Source of the DNA: Calothrix sp. NIES-3974
GTDB taxonomy: Bacteria > Cyanobacteriota > Cyanobacteriia > Cyanobacteriales > Nostocaceae
Direction: 5' to 3'
DNA: 64,000 nucleotides
NCBI RefSeq assembly: GCF_002368395.1
Contig: NZ_AP018254.1
Location: 3,286,001-3,350,000, forward strand
Shown: piece after piece, positions 54,279 to 63,933 of the stretch
Layout: each line of letters begins with the position of its first letter
How positions within the stretch are numbered: the stretch's first letter is position 1
Program-made: the position numbers and the translations under genes
Notes under the pieces: model-generated
The model's input: the letters and a program-made list of their open reading frames with translations, nothing else
Database searches by the model: none
Told to the model about the DNA's origin: nothing

Positions 54279-55448
54279 GTGAAAGTTTCAATTATTGTGA
54301 GTGATATATCAACTGCTGGTGCAGGAAGATGGGGAGGAGCAGTCCGCTCATTCTTACTTGCAAAAGCACTGCGTCAGCTAGATATTCAAGCTGAAATATT
54401 TGGTTTTTTATTTGGAGAAGAATCACAGGAACTGGCTAAATTAGACATACCAGTTCACAGTTTTCAGGGAACTTATTATCCACAGTTTTTGAGTTCCGTA
54501 TCTCAAGCTTTAAAAAAGATTGACGGTGATGTTATTTATGCCATGAGACCAAAAGCCACAACTTTTGGTTTATCGCTTTTATATCGTTTGAAAAATCATC
54601 GACCAATCATTTTAGATATTGATGATTGGGAATTAAGTTGGCATGGTGGAGATAAATGGCAGTATCAACCATCATTAAAACAGCTGACAAAAGATATATT
54701 AAAACCAGATGGTGCATTGCGACATCCAGACCATCCTGTTTATATCAATTGGATGGAAAAAAATGTTAAATATGCTAACTTGATTACGGTACATACTAGA
54801 TTTTTACAAGAAAAATTTGGTGGGGTGTATATTCCGAATGGTAAGGATACAGATTTATTTAATCCCGACCTTTATCAACCAGAAATTAGTCGCGAACGCT
54901 ATGGATTAAAGGGATATCGAGTCTTAATGTTTCCTGGTGCTCCCCGACCCTATAAAGGGGTAGAAGATGTTTTAAAAGCTTTAGAAATTTTAAATCAACC
55001 TGATATTCGTCTAGTGATAGTCGGTGGTAGTCCCTATGATGATTACGACCAAAAATTAAGGGAACGTTGGGGTCAATGGATAATTAAGCTACCGAAATTT
55101 CCCGCAAAATTAATGCCAGAAATCGTTGCAGCAGCTGATATTATCGTTGTTCCCCAAAGAAATACCCCCGCAGCTTTAGCCCAATTTCCCCTGAAATTGA
55201 CCGATGGTATGGCAATGGCTAAACCAATTTTAGCCACAAAAGTTGGTGATATTCCAGAAATTTTAGGGGAAACAGGTTATTTGGTGGAACCAGAATCACC
55301 CCAGGAAATAGCCCAAACAATTAATGAAATTTTTGCGAATTTAGATGCTGCTAATCAGAAAGGGAGAAAAGCTAGAGAAAGGTGTGTGCAATACTATAGT
55401 ATTACAGCAATGTCAGAGACGTTATCTGAAGTAGTTGCTCGGTTGTGA
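54279..55448 (+). CDS. Glycosyltransferase family 4 protein
   Basis: A 389-residue GT-B enzyme: N-terminal KVSIIVSDISTAGAGRWGGA (acceptor domain), then YIPNGKDTDLFNPDLY, RVLMFPGAPRPYKGVEDVLKA and the donor region PLKLTDGMAMAKPILATKVG with DIPEILGETGYLVEP. It would transfer a sugar from a nucleotide donor to a growing surface glycan or lipid. Start GTG 54279. It overlaps the next gene by four bases (GTGA), indicating translational coupling and one operon. Confidence 0.87.
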   Translation: MKVSIIVSDISTAGAGRWGGAVRSFLLAKALRQLDIQAEIFGFLFGEESQELAKLDIPVHSFQGTYYPQFLSSVSQALKKIDGDVIYAMRPKATTFGLSLLYRLKNHRPIILDIDDWELSWHGGDKWQYQPSLKQLTKDILKPDGALRHPDHPVYINWMEKNVKYANLITVHTRFLQEKFGGVYIPNGKDTDLFNPDLYQPEISRERYGLKGYRVLMFPGAPRPYKGVEDVLKALEILNQPDIRLVIVGGSPYDDYDQKLRERWGQWIIKLPKFPAKLMPEIVAAADIIVVPQRNTPAALAQFPLKLTDGMAMAKPILATKVGDIPEILGETGYLVEPESPQEIAQTINEIFANLDAANQKGRKARERCVQYYSITAMSETLSEVVARL

Positions 55449-57307
55449 AAATTATAAATATTCCTAGTATAAATCTAATGTTCAAACAAAATCTATTTTT
55501 TCAATTTCTGAAAAAGTATCCAATTCTGATTATTGCGGCTATCATTTTAGGATTTTCTGGTGCTTTATTTAATGGTATTAGTACAGCATTAATTGTACCT
55601 GTAATCCTGAAAATTGTTGGTCAAGAAGTAGATTTGAGGGATTCTCCCTCCTTAATCAAAGCCATAATGGCTCCCTTCGATGACATTGATGAACAATATC
55701 GAGCAATGGTCATGTCAGGAGCAATTATTTTGACATTACTGTTGAAAAATATGGCATCCTATGCAAGTGCGATCGCAGCTGGTTCTTTAAAAAGAAAAAT
55801 CGCAACACAAATGCGAGAAGATGCAATCGATATGTTAATGAGTGTTGATATAAATTACTTTGCCAAGAGTAAACTTGGTGATTTAATGAATCGCTTTAAC
55901 GGGGAGATACCAAAAGCTGCAACCTCTTTGAGTAATTTTGTCCGTTTAGTGACACTATCGATTACGATTTTAGTATTTTTAAGCATTTTATTATCAATTT
56001 CTTGGGAATTAACCATTTGTTCGACAATTCTTCTGTCTCTGGTTACAATTGTTAATCAATATCCCATCTATCGCTCTCGCTCACTAGGAAAAGAGCTTTC
56101 TGAATCATCCAAACTACTGACGAATTCAATGATAGAGACTATATCGGGAATTCGGATTATTAAGGGTAATACCCATGAGGAGATTACCAAGAAAAAAATA
56201 AATAGTTTGGTACAGAGAAAGGAGGACGCTGAATATAAATCACAACTGTTTGCTGAAATTATTGCTCCTAGTGGTGAGTTTGTCGGTATTGTTGCCTTAA
56301 TTTTAATTGTATTTATTGCTAGATTTATATTTGCTGACCGCATTGCTTCCCTATCAGCTATTTTACTGAGTTACCTCCTAGTTTTAATGCGCTTATTACC
56401 ATTTTTATCGCAGTTGAATAATTTGCGAAGTACCTTTGCAAATAATGCTGCTGCGGTGGATTTTGTCGTTGATTTCCTGCGTCGTGATAATAAACCTTTC
56501 ATGGGAAATGGTAATATTCAACTTCCAGAATTACGGGACAAAATTGAATTTAAGGATTTAATCTTTAGCTATCCAGGACAGGAAAAACAGGTATTAAAAG
56601 GGGTCAATTTAACTTTACCCAAGGGGACAACTTTGGCTTTAGTTGGTAGCTCCGGAGCAGGTAAATCCACCTTAGCAGACCTATTACCACGCTTTTATGA
56701 ACCGGATTCCGGTTGCATCATGATTGACGGAATCGACCTACGGGATTATGACATTAAATCTGTCCGGGAAAAAATGGGAATCGTCAGTCAAGACACTTTC
56801 CTATTTAACGATACCGTCTTGAATAATATCGCTTACGGACGACCAGGAGCAACTGAAGACGATGTAATTCAAGCAGCACAGCGTGCAAATGCATACGAAT
56901 TTATTGTCAAACTACCCCAGGGATTTGCAACTATAGTCGGCGATCGCGGGGTGATGTTATCAGGAGGACAGCGACAACGGATTTCCATTGCAAGAGCATT
57001 GTTACGCGACCCAGAGATATTGATTCTGGATGAAGCGACCAGTGCTTTAGATACGGTTTCCGAACGTTTGGTTCAACAAGCAATCGATGAATTGAGTTGC
57101 GATCGCACTACTCTAGTGATTGCACATCGACTTTCGACCATTAAGAATGCTGATCAAATTGCAGTCATGGATCAAGGACGGGTGGTGGAATTAGGAACCC
57201 ATGATGAATTATTGGAAAAGGGTAGTTACTATTCCCGTTTGTATTCCATGCAGTTTAGTGAAGATGGTAATAATTCCGTATCGGAAAAGTTAGTGGTTAA
57301 TGGTTAG
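55445..57307 (+). CDS. ABC exporter (fused permease and ATPase), MsbA-like
   Basis: A 620-residue half-transporter: six membrane helices in about residues 20-345 (YPILIIAAIILGFSGALFNG first), then an ATPase domain with Walker A LVGSSGAGKST (about 398-408), signature LSGGQRQRISIARALLRDPE (about 505-524), Walker B ILILDEATSALD and the H-loop IAHRLST. Homodimers of this type export lipids, glycolipids or peptides. The position in a glycosyltransferase operon suggests a lipid-linked glycan. Start GTG 55445 overlapping the previous stop; ATG 55478 is possible. Confidence 0.92.
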   Translation: MKIINIPSINLMFKQNLFFQFLKKYPILIIAAIILGFSGALFNGISTALIVPVILKIVGQEVDLRDSPSLIKAIMAPFDDIDEQYRAMVMSGAIILTLLLKNMASYASAIAAGSLKRKIATQMREDAIDMLMSVDINYFAKSKLGDLMNRFNGEIPKAATSLSNFVRLVTLSITILVFLSILLSISWELTICSTILLSLVTIVNQYPIYRSRSLGKELSESSKLLTNSMIETISGIRIIKGNTHEEITKKKINSLVQRKEDAEYKSQLFAEIIAPSGEFVGIVALILIVFIARFIFADRIASLSAILLSYLLVLMRLLPFLSQLNNLRSTFANNAAAVDFVVDFLRRDNKPFMGNGNIQLPELRDKIEFKDLIFSYPGQEKQVLKGVNLTLPKGTTLALVGSSGAGKSTLADLLPRFYEPDSGCIMIDGIDLRDYDIKSVREKMGIVSQDTFLFNDTVLNNIAYGRPGATEDDVIQAAQRANAYEFIVKLPQGFATIVGDRGVMLSGGQRQRISIARALLRDPEILILDEATSALDTVSERLVQQAIDELSCDRTTLVIAHRLSTIKNADQIAVMDQGRVVELGTHDELLEKGSYYSRLYSMQFSEDGNNSVSEKLVVNG

Positions 57308-57346
57308 AGAATAGATTTATTTCAAATCAGCGAATTTAATTTCAAT

Positions 57347-58492
57347 ATGACTCAAAGTAAAAAAACAATTGCCTTTTTTTACCCTTGTTTTTTAGGGGGT
57401 GGTGCTGAATCTGTAGCCCTGTGGATGATGCAAGCATTGTGTGATAAATATGATATTACCTTGTTTACCATCAGTAAATTTAAGTTGAATAAATTGGATT
57501 TGATGTATGGAACATCTTTGTCACAGTTTCCAATTATTCAAAGAACATTTATTCCAGAGATATTCCAGGGTATTTGTTATTTTTTGATTGCCAATAATAA
57601 ATTTTTTCGTAACCTTTTTTTTCATTTTTGTCTGCGTAATCTCAAGTTGCAATGTTATAACTATGATTTAGTTATATCTGGGTACAACGGGGTTGATTTA
57701 GGTAAAAAAGGGATTCAATATATTCACTGGACTAAGGTGATTACTGGTGAAGGAATTGGAGGAAAAATATCCAATTTTTCGGAGCAGCAAATTCATCAAA
57801 ATATTTCCTTAGTCAATTCATCAATTGTCGCTAAAGAAGCAAAGAAAGTATACAATGTTGATGCACAAGTGATTTATCCTCCCGTTGTGATAGAACCTTC
57901 ACAAATACCTTGGGAAGAAAAGGAAAACGCCTTTATTTGTAGCGGTAGAATTGTCAAAGCCAAAGAGCCCCATCGTGTGATTAGCATTCTCAAACAAGTG
58001 CGGGAAAAAGGCTTTGATGTGAAATTATATATGACAGGTGGAGGTGGAGGTGTTTACGAATGGCAATATCAAAGGTTTATCAGGAGATTGATTCAAGAAA
58101 ATAGTTCTTGGATTACCTTGTACAATAATTTACCCTATCCTGAATATGTGAAATTACTCAGCAGATGTAAATATGGTATTCACTTCAAAAAAGAACCCTT
58201 CGGGATATCAATTGCAGAAATGGTGAAAGCTGGTGCAATACCCTTTGTCCGTAGCGTCGGAGGACAGATAGAGATAGTTGGTCAAGAAAATCAAGAATTA
58301 TTTTTTGATACAGAGCAGGAAGCTGTTGACAAGATTATCCAGATTTTTCAAGACGGAGAAAAAAAATATCAACTGCGGGAGAAATTAAAAATACAGCAGC
58401 ATAAATTTTCGACAGAAAAGTTCATGTTAGAAATAGCTAATGTGGTGGAATCATACTTTTATAATTCACCGCAAATTCTGCAAAAAAAATAA
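57347..58492 (+). CDS. Glycosyltransferase family 4 protein
   Basis: A 381-residue GT-B enzyme. KTIAFFYPCFLGGGAESVAL at the N-terminus, NAFICSGRIVKAKEPHRVIS at the start of the donor domain, and the GT4 E-x7-E stretch KKEPFGISIAEMVKAGAIPF. QYIHWTKVITGEGIGG recalls ALG11-like transferases. Donor sugar unknown. It lies 39 bp after the ABC exporter in the same direction. Confidence 0.87.
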   Translation: MTQSKKTIAFFYPCFLGGGAESVALWMMQALCDKYDITLFTISKFKLNKLDLMYGTSLSQFPIIQRTFIPEIFQGICYFLIANNKFFRNLFFHFCLRNLKLQCYNYDLVISGYNGVDLGKKGIQYIHWTKVITGEGIGGKISNFSEQQIHQNISLVNSSIVAKEAKKVYNVDAQVIYPPVVIEPSQIPWEEKENAFICSGRIVKAKEPHRVISILKQVREKGFDVKLYMTGGGGGVYEWQYQRFIRRLIQENSSWITLYNNLPYPEYVKLLSRCKYGIHFKKEPFGISIAEMVKAGAIPFVRSVGGQIEIVGQENQELFFDTEQEAVDKIIQIFQDGEKKYQLREKLKIQQHKFSTEKFMLEIANVVESYFYNSPQILQKK

Positions 58493-58536
58493 TTTTATAT
58501 ACTATATGTCTGTCAAACCTCATCACCTATGTAAAT

Positions 58537-59415
58537 ATGTCAAAAATAATTAACTCCTACGTCATTGATAACACAAACATCGGTGATTTATTCTCTGCCC
58601 CCTATCAATACTTTGAATTCCCTGGCTATAATTTTGCAAATATTGATATTCGGAATTTAACAGCTAATCATATTCAAGGTAAACATGTTATTATTGGTGG
58701 TGGTGGTCTGGCGTTTTCCCGGTTTTTAGAAACCTTTAAAGTCTTATCTCAACACCGTAAAAATCATGCTAATCACCAGACTAAATTAATCATTTGGGGT
58801 ATTGGTCAACAAATATATCGTGATTACTCACCCTTAGATATTAAAAATTTCGATTATACTCCCTACACCGAAGGATTCGATTTGGTGGGAATTCGAGATT
58901 ACCACTATGGTAATTGGGTTCCCTGTGCAAGTTGTATGCACCCCAGTTTTGATAAAAAACGGGAAGTCAAACATGAATTTGTCGTCTTTTCCCACAAGAA
59001 ATTCCAAATTGAATTTCCTCCTTTCCCCAGGATGACAAATTGCAATCAAAATCTAGAAGAAATTCTCGATTTCCTCGGTTCAGGGGAAACCATCCTCACT
59101 AGTTCCTATCATGGTGCATATTGGGGAACATTATTAGGAAGAAAAGTTTTAGCCTTCCCTTTCACCAGTAAATTTTACACATTAAAACATCTTCCAGGAA
59201 TATATCCCGTCCAAAAATGGTTCCAAGCACAGTTTAAAGTATCCCTATTTGGTAAAACCCTCCATGAATCATTTTACGAGAATAAATTTATCTGTCACCA
59301 TCCAGACTGGAAGGAGTATTTAAAAAAATCTCAAACCTATCCAGAGAGTTTAGTTGAAAATCGCGATCGCAATCGTGATTTCTATGAACAGGTGATGGAT
59401 TTACTCAATAGCTAA
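58537..59415 (+). CDS. Polysaccharide pyruvyl transferase-like protein
   Basis: A 292-residue protein with the pattern of the polysaccharide pyruvyl transferase family: N-terminal SYVIDNTNIGDLFSAPYQYF, VIIGGGGLAFSRFL, LIIWGIGQQIY and the C-terminal TSSYHGAYWGTLLGRKVLAFP (the S-x-H-G motif). Members move pyruvyl from PEP onto sugars or act as modified glycosyltransferases. The match is on motifs only. It lies between two glycosyltransferase genes, 44 and 35 bp from its neighbours, and is certainly part of the operon. Confidence 0.75.
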   Translation: MSKIINSYVIDNTNIGDLFSAPYQYFEFPGYNFANIDIRNLTANHIQGKHVIIGGGGLAFSRFLETFKVLSQHRKNHANHQTKLIIWGIGQQIYRDYSPLDIKNFDYTPYTEGFDLVGIRDYHYGNWVPCASCMHPSFDKKREVKHEFVVFSHKKFQIEFPPFPRMTNCNQNLEEILDFLGSGETILTSSYHGAYWGTLLGRKVLAFPFTSKFYTLKHLPGIYPVQKWFQAQFKVSLFGKTLHESFYENKFICHHPDWKEYLKKSQTYPESLVENRDRNRDFYEQVMDLLNS

Positions 59416-59450
59416 TAAATGTATTAATCTAGATATTCATCTCCCAGAAT

Positions 59451-60407
59451 ATGAAGAAAAAAACTATTGGTATGATTAGCAGCTATAGCGCACTTGCAAA
59501 CAGAGCAGATTGGCTATGGCAACAAACACCCTACCCTTTCGGAACATGGAAAAATATCCAACTCCAAGCAACTGCATCCATACCTGATTATTTATTAATG
59601 TATCAGTTTGATTTTCCCAAAAAACATCAAAAAAAATCATTTTTATCTTCATTTCGCCGCTCCAAACAACCGGAAATTCAAATTGAATCGTTATTCCGGG
59701 GAGTGAGGAAAGAAAATATTATTTACTTATTGCGTGAACCACCCCTAGATGAAGTAGTAGAAAAACACAAAATAGCCTATCAAGAAGCAGAAAAATATTG
59801 TGGTTATGTCTCAGGTCCGGATGATTTTGCTCCAAATCCTGACTATATGCCAGCTATTTGGTATCATAACAATTCATTTCGTGATTTAAACGAAATGCCA
59901 CCACCAGAAAAAATTTCTCCCTGTAGTTGGATTACATCGGGAATTAGTCGTACTGCAAATCATCGTCAGCGTTTAGAGTTTTTAAAATCCCTACAGACAA
60001 GTGGTGTAAAAGTTGATTTCTATGGAAGAGATTTACCTAGCTGGGTGCAATCATTGGGTGAATTAGCTAATAAATGGTATGCCATGTCTCCCTATTATTA
60101 TAATTTAGCCATTGAAAATTATAGTGGTAATAGCTGGTATGTGAGCGAGAAATTATGGGATGCACTTTTAGCTTGGTGTTTACCAATTTATTATGGTGGT
60201 TCTGCTGCGGATAAACTATTACCACCAGGTAGTTTTTTACGTTTACCTAGTTTAGACGCAAAAGGTATTGCTTATATCCAGGAAGTGACTGCAAATCCTG
60301 ATGCTTGGTATGCAGCAAAGGATGCGATCGCCGAAGCAAGACAAATCATTTTACATGAATTAAATCTGATGAATTGGTTAGCAAATTTTGTAGAAAGACA
60401 AGGATAA
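59451..60407 (+). CDS. Glycosyltransferase family 10 (fucosyltransferase-like)
   Basis: A 318-residue protein whose C-terminal half carries the GT10 donor-binding signature: LAIENYSGNSWYVSEKLWDA and LLAWCLPIYYGGSAADKLLP (about 221-260), as in alpha-1,3-fucosyltransferases. The N-terminal half is the acceptor domain (FRGVRKENIIYLLREPPLDE). Donor probably GDP-fucose or a related GDP-sugar, by family. No fucose-synthesis genes are in the window. It is 4 bp from the next gene, so coupled. Confidence 0.83.
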   Translation: MKKKTIGMISSYSALANRADWLWQQTPYPFGTWKNIQLQATASIPDYLLMYQFDFPKKHQKKSFLSSFRRSKQPEIQIESLFRGVRKENIIYLLREPPLDEVVEKHKIAYQEAEKYCGYVSGPDDFAPNPDYMPAIWYHNNSFRDLNEMPPPEKISPCSWITSGISRTANHRQRLEFLKSLQTSGVKVDFYGRDLPSWVQSLGELANKWYAMSPYYYNLAIENYSGNSWYVSEKLWDALLAWCLPIYYGGSAADKLLPPGSFLRLPSLDAKGIAYIQEVTANPDAWYAAKDAIAEARQIILHELNLMNWLANFVERQG

Positions 60408-60411
60408 AAAG

Positions 60412-61419
60412 ATGAAAAATGGAATTTATACTTTAGCCAATGATGTTGTTTATAACCAATTGGTAGCTTTACTAAATAGTATTGAAGCCAATGCAGGTCG
60501 AGATGTACCCGTGTGCGTCATCGCATACAACGACCAAATTGAAAAAGTCAAAGCAGAAGTCGCATCACGTCAGAATGTGACTTTGTTAGATAATCCAGAT
60601 ATTTTTGCTCGTTGGGAAGAATATTCTCATCAAGTGTGGAAATCCCATCCGACTGCAATTAAAATTTGGCAGGAAAAGGGAATTAAAAAGTTTTATAGAG
60701 TGGGTGAAAATCGGCGTTATTGCGCATTTGATGCTGATAGTTTATTTGAAAACTTTATTTATTTAGATGCAGATACACTAGTAATGCAGCCGCTTGATTT
60801 TATTTTTCAACAGTTGGAACATCAAGATTTTGTTGTCTATGATTTTCAGTATAAAGACCCTGGTCATATTTTCAACTTAAAATCAGAGCAACTATTAAAA
60901 ATATTTAGCCAACAGCAGATAGACACAGAAATTTTTTGTTCTGGCTTTTATGCATCCAAAAGGGGTACCTTTCCTCCAGAACAAAGGGAATGGTTATTAA
61001 GTAAATTAAATGAGGGAGAATCTGATGTTTTGTATATGTCTGCTCCCAACCAATCTGTTCTGAATTATATGCGGATGAGAACTAATACTTCGTTTTATAA
61101 CTTTGCTTTGAATTTACCTGCGGAATTGAAAACGGGTAATTCTGTAACTTCCGAACATTTTACTGTCAAAGATAATATTGTTTATGATAAGGGTCAACGT
61201 TTAACTTATCTGCATTATATTGGTTTATCTTCTAAACTATTTAATCGTGTTTGTGAAGGAGAGAATTTAGATTTTCCCTATCGAGATGTATTTTTACATT
61301 ATCGATATCTACATACACCTGAAGCAAGACCTAATTTTTCTGGTCGTCCCCAGCGATATGATGCACCTCCTTCCCTTACTAAACGCGTTTTAAAGAAAAT
61401 CGGATTAGCAGTAGGTTAA
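60412..61419 (+). CDS. GT8-like glycosyltransferase, cyanobacterial paralogue 1
   Basis: A 335-residue GT-A-type protein: MKNGIYTLANDVVYNQLVAL, LLNSIEANAGRDVPVCVIAY and the DxD motif in FIYLDADTLVM (about 116-124). Related to a cyanobacterial family represented in Nostoc punctiforme by a gene pair, as I recall (Npun_R2821/R2823 type), whose product is unknown. The 61628 gene is a paralogue (GIYxxAND start, L-L-N-S-I, DxD). It is preceded by AAGATG, 5 bases after the GT10 stop. Confidence 0.75.
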   Translation: MKNGIYTLANDVVYNQLVALLNSIEANAGRDVPVCVIAYNDQIEKVKAEVASRQNVTLLDNPDIFARWEEYSHQVWKSHPTAIKIWQEKGIKKFYRVGENRRYCAFDADSLFENFIYLDADTLVMQPLDFIFQQLEHQDFVVYDFQYKDPGHIFNLKSEQLLKIFSQQQIDTEIFCSGFYASKRGTFPPEQREWLLSKLNEGESDVLYMSAPNQSVLNYMRMRTNTSFYNFALNLPAELKTGNSVTSEHFTVKDNIVYDKGQRLTYLHYIGLSSKLFNRVCEGENLDFPYRDVFLHYRYLHTPEARPNFSGRPQRYDAPPSLTKRVLKKIGLAVG

Positions 61420-61627
61420 CTAAATCCGCAGTCAAGATGTAGGAAGTGCTGGAAATATTAATCCGTTACTCAACACTTATCCAGAATTCCCCTATTTATA
61501 AATAAATACGGAAGATAGGGGATATATCTTCGATAATTATTGTGATAGTAAACTTAGCTATAAATTAGTTACCGAAGTCAATTGGATTGATTGTCAAGAC
61601 TAAATCTTCAAAATATCAAGTAAAAAT

Positions 61628-62548
61628 ATGATGACACGTGGCATTTATATTATTGCGAATGACAAAGTAATCGACCATGCGATCGCACTGTTAAATAGTA
61701 TTCGTTTATATGACCAACAAACCCCTGTGCTAATGATTCCCTATGATGATAATTACCAACAAATTGCTGAGTTATTAAAAACCCATTACAATGTGGAATT
61801 ATACGGGGATTTAGAGTTTATCGAACGACTATCAACCAAACTCCATGAAACCTTTGGTGGTCAATTTTTTGCCCGTCCTAATCAGTTTCGCAAACAAGCT
61901 TGTTGGTTTGGTGAGTTTGATGAATTTTTATATATTGACACAGATATAGTTGTTTTTGAAAAGATTGCTGATAATCTCAATTATTTACAGGATTATGACT
62001 TTATCAATTGCGATTATCAACACGCAGGGGGAATTAGGAATGTCTTCTCCCAGCAAGTGTTAACGGAAAAAGTTTTTAGTGAGACAGAAGTAAAAGATAT
62101 ATTTAATGGTGGTTTTTGGGGTTCCAAAAAAAATCTCATTTCGGAACAGGATTTATACGAAGTATTCACAGAATGTGCCAAGCACCCCGAATACTTTGAT
62201 TTTTCTGAAAAAACCTCTGACCAACCAATTATTAATTACATGCTATTAAAACGAATTCCTAAACGTTTTAATATTGTACGTCGTCCGGAAAAAGCACCTG
62301 GAAATTGGGCTGGTACACCCTATTTTCAAAAACAAGATAATACTCTTATTGACCCCAAGGTTAATCAAAAACTTCAATATCTTCACTGGGCTGGAATTCG
62401 GATTCAACCTGGTTGTCCCTATTGGGATATTTGGGAATATTATCGAAATTTAAATCCCAATTTACCACCAGCCAACTTTCCCCAACCCAATTATTGGCAG
62501 CGAAATATCACACAAATTAAAGGATTTTTGCGTTCATTAAATATTTAG
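61628..62548 (+). CDS. GT8-like glycosyltransferase, cyanobacterial paralogue 2
   Basis: A 306-residue paralogue of the preceding gene: RGIYIIANDKVIDHAIALL, NSIRLYDQQTPVLMIPYDDN, DxD in FLYIDTDIVVF (about 96-106), FNGGFWGSKK and the C-terminal LQYLHWAGIRIQPG. Two adjacent ATGs (61628, 61631) are possible starts. A 208-bp gap containing a small hairpin-rich segment separates it from paralogue 1, so it may have its own promoter. Confidence 0.75.
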   Translation: MMTRGIYIIANDKVIDHAIALLNSIRLYDQQTPVLMIPYDDNYQQIAELLKTHYNVELYGDLEFIERLSTKLHETFGGQFFARPNQFRKQACWFGEFDEFLYIDTDIVVFEKIADNLNYLQDYDFINCDYQHAGGIRNVFSQQVLTEKVFSETEVKDIFNGGFWGSKKNLISEQDLYEVFTECAKHPEYFDFSEKTSDQPIINYMLLKRIPKRFNIVRRPEKAPGNWAGTPYFQKQDNTLIDPKVNQKLQYLHWAGIRIQPGCPYWDIWEYYRNLNPNLPPANFPQPNYWQRNITQIKGFLRSLNI

Positions 62549-62988
62549 CTAAAACACTTTTACATGCGTAGATATTTTGAGGATGCAATAACCTGATTTA
62601 ATGTCAGTTAACTATTTGATGATTTCATTGAAATCATCATTTTCATGATGCCAAATAATTATTTACCTTATTTTCAGGGTAGTTGACTGAATAATAGATT
62701 AAATCCCTGTTCCTAGAGATGTAGGGTGCATCCTAAGATGTATTGCTTGCTAAAAGAATAATCTTGTCATTGCATTAGAAGTACGACCTTCTGGAGTCGA
62801 TGGACTCGTTCTGAGTGATGGATTTTGTGATTACTTCCTTGCACTGCAATGACAAAATATGTTTTTACAAAATTGGGATGTTTCCTAAATAGATCAGTGC
62901 TACATCTTGAATATATAAATTTATAATTTTTTTACTATCTAACATTTTCATAAACTTTTCATACAAACATGCATATAGATTATTCTAA
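62549..62988. other. Gene-free spacer between convergent genes
   Basis: Contains GACTCGTTCTGAGTGATGGA near 62804, the inverse of a segment at 20098-20120, indicating another dispersed repeat. ATTGAAATCATCATTTTCATGATG near 62626 could fold into a terminator. No gene. Confidence 0.5.
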
Positions 62989-63933
62989 TTAAAAAACTTC
63001 TGAATCATAGTAAAAACTATAATCCTGGATTACCGTTTTAATGGCAAGGCGAAAATAGTAATATATGTATTCTATTTTTGTTATAATTTTTGTTTTTACT
63101 TCCTGAAATAGGGACTTTTTCGCATACTCAATTTGATATTGCGCTTGCATTAAAGTTTTTTTTGTATCCACTTGAGATTCTCCGGTGGAAATTCTGATTT
63201 TTTCGATTCTATCATCCATAAAATCGATTCCATCCATCACATCATGTCTCACTTTTAAACCAGCTTTGGTTGCAGCTAGACCCATCGCATAAGCTGGATG
63301 TTTGTTGAGACCTTTTAATTCACAATAAAGAGCCAGCTTATCCCAGTACTCTAAAAATTCTAACTCTTTTCCTGAATCTTGGGTGACAACAAATAAAAAT
63401 TCATAGATCCATTTAACTTCTTCCTGTTCTAAATCGACACCAATTTTTTGCGCTAAAAGTTTCACAAAATTATATTTGCGGATGACCTGAGTCAAGTTAG
63501 GATTACTATTATCCATACGTTTTTGAAAATGTTTTTTCATATCACAACAACTTCTAGCTGTGATACCTGGAAGCCATTCCCTGCGAACAAATGGAGCGCA
63601 TATTCTGACATCTGCATCGATATACATGCAAGACTTAAACATAGATAAAGCTTTAGCGATCGCAAATCTACGCTCATGGTAATGTAAAACACCTTTTCTT
63701 TCATGTTTATAAACTAAAGCATGAGAAAATGTTGTAAAATCATCTGGTTTATCTGTAAAGATAATAATACTTATGCCTGGTGCATATTTTTGAATATCAT
63801 TAATTAAATTTTTAGCAAAAGTCCGATATGTGGAACCTCCCGCATATGTACAAAAACAAAAATCTTGCTTGTCTGCTATCATTTCTTTCAATTCTTTGTT
63901 TTCCCAAAAATTAGCTACAATAATCCTATTCAA
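62989..63933 (-). CDS. Putative glycosyltransferase-like protein (GT-A fold, DxD)
   Basis: A 314-residue protein: FCFCTYAGGSTYRTFAKNLI near the N-terminus, HYHERRFAIAKALSMFKSCM and YIDADVRICAPF with a DxD-like motif (about 101-105). The pattern (sugar-nucleotide loop, HERR-F-x-IAKAL-x-MF, D-x-D) resembles GT-A enzymes that act on nucleotide sugars, but I cannot name the family. Its C-terminal ~55 residues are basic and hydrophobic and could contact membrane. Start 63933 or 63882. Opposite in direction to the rest of the glycan cluster. Confidence 0.6.
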   Translation of the reverse strand: MNRIIVANFWENKELKEMIADKQDFCFCTYAGGSTYRTFAKNLINDIQKYAPGISIIIFTDKPDDFTTFSHALVYKHERKGVLHYHERRFAIAKALSMFKSCMYIDADVRICAPFVRREWLPGITARSCCDMKKHFQKRMDNSNPNLTQVIRKYNFVKLLAQKIGVDLEQEEVKWIYEFLFVVTQDSGKELEFLEYWDKLALYCELKGLNKHPAYAMGLAATKAGLKVRHDVMDGIDFMDDRIEKIRISTGESQVDTKKTLMQAQYQIEYAKKSLFQEVKTKIITKIEYIYYYFRLAIKTVIQDYSFYYDSEVF

